From: an uncultured Ruminococcus sp. | Lineage (GTDB): Bacteria; Bacillota; Clostridia; Oscillospirales; Ruminococcaceae | Assembly (NCBI GenBank): GCA_900543145.1 | Contig: UQPZ01000015.1 | Span: 1 to 43,600, forward strand | Direction: 5' to 3' | DNA length: 43,600 nucleotides | In this document: positions 41,549 to 43,600 of the stretch, piece after piece | How the letters are laid out: every line of letters starts with the position of its first letter | Numbering within the stretch: the stretch's first letter is position 1 | Made by a program: the position numbers and the translations under genes | The notes under the pieces: model-generated | Database searches by the model: none | What the model saw: only the letters and a program-made list of their open reading frames with translations | Told to the model about the DNA's origin: nothing

Positions 41549-42538
41549 TCATTCCGGTCTGCTTATTATCGTACAGATCTCGCCGGAAAGACTGTTCATA
41601 GCAAGCGTCAGATTGCAGTTGGAGTCTATCCTGACTGTATATTCCCTGAAAAGTCCGTAAAGCTGCTGTAGGGCTTGTTCGCTGAGCATTGCGCAAAGTC
41701 TGCCTGAACCTTCGGAACAACAGCCGAATCTGCTGTTAACTCCGAGCCTTGCGGCACAGGCGTCCCTGACTATTTCGCTTAAAAATACAAGCGACTGGCG
41801 GAATACGGCCTTTTTTCCGTCCGTACCGAAAAGCGAGCGGAGTATTTCGTATTCATCTCTGGCGATCATCGCATCGGTGCATTTTTTTGCGGTATCAAAA
41901 GCGGCGGGGAGAATATCTCCCTCCAGAAATTCAAGGCATCTTCCGATATTTCCGTGACCGCAGGAAACTGCTTCCCTTATCCTTGGTTCAGAATATTTTT
42001 CAAGAGATCTAAGATAACCGGCGGCTTCGTCCTCAGAACACGGCTGAACGGCAAGGCAAAGCACTCTCGAAATTATGGTTTTAAGAAAGGTCTGCTTCGT
42101 TTCAGCGGTCAGGATAACTATACAGTGCGGCGGCGGCTCTTCTATAAGCTTGAGCAGTATGTTCTGAACCTGAACGGAGGTGCTTACCGATCGGTCAAGA
42201 TCGGGAATAAGGTAAACCTTGAATCTGCCCTCGTTAGGTTTTATGACTGCGTCGGAAACAAGCGAGCGTATCGTTTCGACCTGATAGTTTCCGTTTTCAT
42301 TGGCTTTTGCGGTAATAAAGTCAGGATGGGCGTTATGTTCCAGCATACGGCAGGATCTGCAGTGGCCGCAGGGTTTTTCTCCGCCGCTTTCGCACAGCAG
42401 CATAGCGGCTGCGTATTTTGCCAGAGTTTTTTTCCCCTGTCCCTTTTCGCCGCAGACCGCAATAGAATGAGGCTCTCTGCCTTTTTCAAGCATTGAGGAT
42501 ATAAGCTTTATATTATTTTCATTGGAGAATATTTTCAT
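41549..42538 (-). CDS. holB: DNA polymerase III subunit delta'
   Basis: A 329-aa clamp-loader subunit. It shows the AAA+ P-loop variant GEKGQGKKTLAKYAA near residue 30, the zinc module with C..GxKPCGHCRSC at about 50-62, VYLIPDLDRS, a sensor region KLIEEPPPHCIVILTAE, and a C-terminal collar domain. It helps load the sliding clamp during replication. The ribosome binding site is poor (only AT-rich sequence directly before ATG), so translation may depend on coupling with darA 49 bases upstream. The gene order darA-holB-ricT is conserved in Firmicutes. Confidence 0.92.
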   Translation of the reverse strand: MKIFSNENNIKLISSMLEKGREPHSIAVCGEKGQGKKTLAKYAAAMLLCESGGEKPCGHCRSCRMLEHNAHPDFITAKANENGNYQVETIRSLVSDAVIKPNEGRFKVYLIPDLDRSVSTSVQVQNILLKLIEEPPPHCIVILTAETKQTFLKTIISRVLCLAVQPCSEDEAAGYLRSLEKYSEPRIREAVSCGHGNIGRCLEFLEGDILPAAFDTAKKCTDAMIARDEYEILRSLFGTDGKKAVFRQSLVFLSEIVRDACAARLGVNSRFGCCSEGSGRLCAMLSEQALQQLYGLFREYTVRIDSNCNLTLAMNSLSGEICTIISRPE

Positions 42539-42587
42539 AATATAAATTTACGCGCCTTTAATGCGGCGTTTCCTTTCGCTTTTGTGC

Positions 42588-42911
42588 CTAAACCTTTTCA
42601 AACCGCTCTATATCGGTCACAAAGATCGTTGCTCCTCCGATAGTTACCTCTACCGGATAAGAAGCGCCGCCTTCAGGCCCGAGAACCGTAGCCGACGGAA
42701 CAAACTGCTTTCTTTTGCGCGAATGCTCCTTGCAGGCTTCAATGACCAGATCGACCTCGTCGTCCTGACAGCAGATCATAAATGTCGTGTTTCCCGCGGA
42801 AAGAAATCCGCCGGTCGAGGAAAGCTTTGTGGCGCGTATGCCTTTTTTGAGCAGTCCCTTGGAAACGGCGTATGTATCGTCGCTGTTTACTATCGCATAT
42901 ACAAGTTTCAT
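42588..42911 (-). CDS. darA: Cyclic di-AMP receptor (PII-like) DarA/PstA
   Basis: A 107-aa PII-like trimeric protein that binds cyclic di-AMP. Family residues are visible: MKLVYAIVNSDDTYAVSKGL at the N terminus, TKLSSTGGFLSAGNTTFMI for the ligand loop, and GGATIFVTDIERFEKV at the C terminus. Full length for the family (about 109 aa). The downstream target of the receptor is not known in Clostridia. It lies 14 bases after the membrane protein gene and 49 before holB, in the conserved yaaQ-holB-yaaT order. Confidence 0.94.
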   Translation of the reverse strand: MKLVYAIVNSDDTYAVSKGLLKKGIRATKLSSTGGFLSAGNTTFMICCQDDEVDLVIEACKEHSRKRKQFVPSATVLGPEGGASYPVEVTIGGATIFVTDIERFEKV

Positions 42912-42925
42912 AAAATTACCTCCGT

Positions 42926-43468
42926 TCAGTTTTTGTTAAATATATAGTTATAGTTGTTTTTCGTCGTATTGAACTGGAAAAGAAAAACTATTGAAAATGC
43001 GAAGCTTACCATTAGACAGCCGGCAGTAATTACCGGAATAAAGAAGGTAAGATACGCAATTATAAGCATTACCGTCATGACCTTCCATGAAATAATAAGC
43101 TTGTCGGAATTAAGGCTGCATAGATGATGATTTTCAAGCTGATCTATACCGCGGCATATAAGATAGGCGGTATATATTCCTGCTGCTGAACAAACGGCTT
43201 CAGCTAAAAGAGGAATTAGCTTTATCTCTTCGTCGGAATATGAGAAGCCGAAGATATTTGCAACAAAAAGCGCCAGAGAAAAAACAGTAAAAATTATGCT
43301 CAGCTTTGCGGCTTTGCCAAAGTATCCGCTTTCGGCGGTGAATTCCCGAAGTCCGCTTATAAGCAGCAGATACCCGATAAAATCAGGGATAAGATCAATA
43401 GAGATCTCGCCTATATTTATACTTATGCTGAGAAGTACAAAAAACAAACCGATAAATAGCTTTTTCAT
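42926..43468 (-). CDS. Predicted multi-pass membrane protein, unknown function
   Basis: A 180-aa protein with about five hydrophobic segments. The opening block NIGEISIDLIPDFIGYLLLISGL occurs in a family of uncharacterised small membrane proteins of Clostridia. There are no catalytic motifs and only a short charged C terminus. AAGGAG precedes ATG at 43468. The 14-base gap to darA suggests one transcript, but no functional link is known. Confidence 0.75.
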   Translation of the reverse strand: MKKLFIGLFFVLLSISINIGEISIDLIPDFIGYLLLISGLREFTAESGYFGKAAKLSIIFTVFSLALFVANIFGFSYSDEEIKLIPLLAEAVCSAAGIYTAYLICRGIDQLENHHLCSLNSDKLIISWKVMTVMLIIAYLTFFIPVITAGCLMVSFAFSIVFLFQFNTTKNNYNYIFNKN

Positions 43469-43508
43469 TGGCTTCTCCTTTTTGTATTGATACTATCCGT
43501 TTTAATTC

Positions 43509-43600
43509 TCAAAACTCCCCCGTCTGCATAAACAAAGCGAGCAGGGCGAGCGTACCGCGAATTGCGCCGTCCGCGCCAGGACCGCCGTCCGCGCTAGGAC
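43509..43600 (-). CDS. 3' end of a possible Gly-rich protein (partial)
   Basis: On the minus strand an open frame enters from the right edge and stops at TGA (43509-43511). It reads PSADGGPGADGAIRGTLALL, then ALFMQTGEF. The GC-rich composition, unlike other intergenic DNA here, and the 18-bp period (six residues) of its first codons favour coding. Too little is visible to name a family. Confidence 0.35.
   Translation of the reverse strand, partial: PSADGGPGADGAIRGTLALLALFMQTGEF
43565..43600. repeat. 18-bp tandem repeat at the right edge
   Basis: Two consecutive copies, 43565-43582 and 43583-43600 (CGCCGTCCGCGC then C/TAGGAC), differ at one base. The array may continue beyond the window. Confidence 0.75.

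Noticed and set aside
1..43600. CRISPR arrays, rRNA or tRNA genes
   Set aside because: No spaced direct-repeat array, no rRNA sequence and no cloverleaf was recognised by eye; a covariance-model scan was not possible.

Overview
The window looks like a chromosomal segment from a low-to-moderate GC, Gram-positive anaerobe of the Clostridia, most likely Ruminococcus or a close relative in the Oscillospiraceae. The evidence is near-consensus sigma-A promoters (TTGACA-N17-TATAAT type), strong AGGAGG-type ribosome binding sites, the darA-holB-ricT neighbourhood of Firmicutes, a secreted GH5 cellulase with a Ser-rich linker and a sorting-signal-like tail, and RpoB/RpoC of firmicute type. No rRNA, tRNA, CRISPR array or intact insertion sequence was found.

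Layout. 1-822: the 3' end of a fibronectin type III protein and an unrecognised 179-aa protein. 1234-4713: an ACT-domain/PFL (UPF0237-UPF0210) pair, then an overlapping sugar isomerase-like/PHP phosphatase pair. 4768-6401: cardiolipin synthase. 6452-8533 (minus): an EF-G paralogue. 8857-11596: MATE exporter and sodium-coupled NSS transporter, overlapping. 11733-12740 (minus): BirA. 12886-13689 (minus): a GH25 lysozyme-like protein without a signal peptide, divergent from a DUF5131 protein (13879-14625). 14736-17351: glycogen phosphorylase. 17408-20337 (minus): an EAL-PAS-GGDEF signalling protein broken by a frameshift. 20480-21952 (minus): GH5 cellulase. 22190-23908 (minus): phosphoglucomutase. 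24095-26666: an alpha/beta hydrolase and ComM. 26667-29900: an accessory island. 30047-37630: rpoB-rpoC. 37776-39026: a CDF cation exporter. 39221-40513: archaeal-type phosphoglycerate mutase. 40655-43468 (minus): membrane protein, darA, holB and ricT as an operon, with the 3' end of another minus-strand frame at the right edge.

Central carbon genes recur: glgP releases glucose-1-phosphate, pgm converts it to glucose-6-phosphate, and the GH5 enzyme attacks beta-glucans outside the cell.

The most unusual part is the island between comM and rpoB. It holds a secreted papain-like cysteine peptidase, two lipoproteins (the first followed in frame past a TAG codon by a second segment), and the decayed C-terminal remnant of another papain-like peptidase. 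Related TTGACT-N17-TATA promoters occur three times: before the intact peptidase, before the remnant, and before rpoB itself. The rpoB copy lies inside a larger inverted repeat followed by a T-run. This suggests that the island grew by duplication of an rpoB-type promoter segment. rpoB also lacks its usual upstream neighbours rplJ-rplL here.
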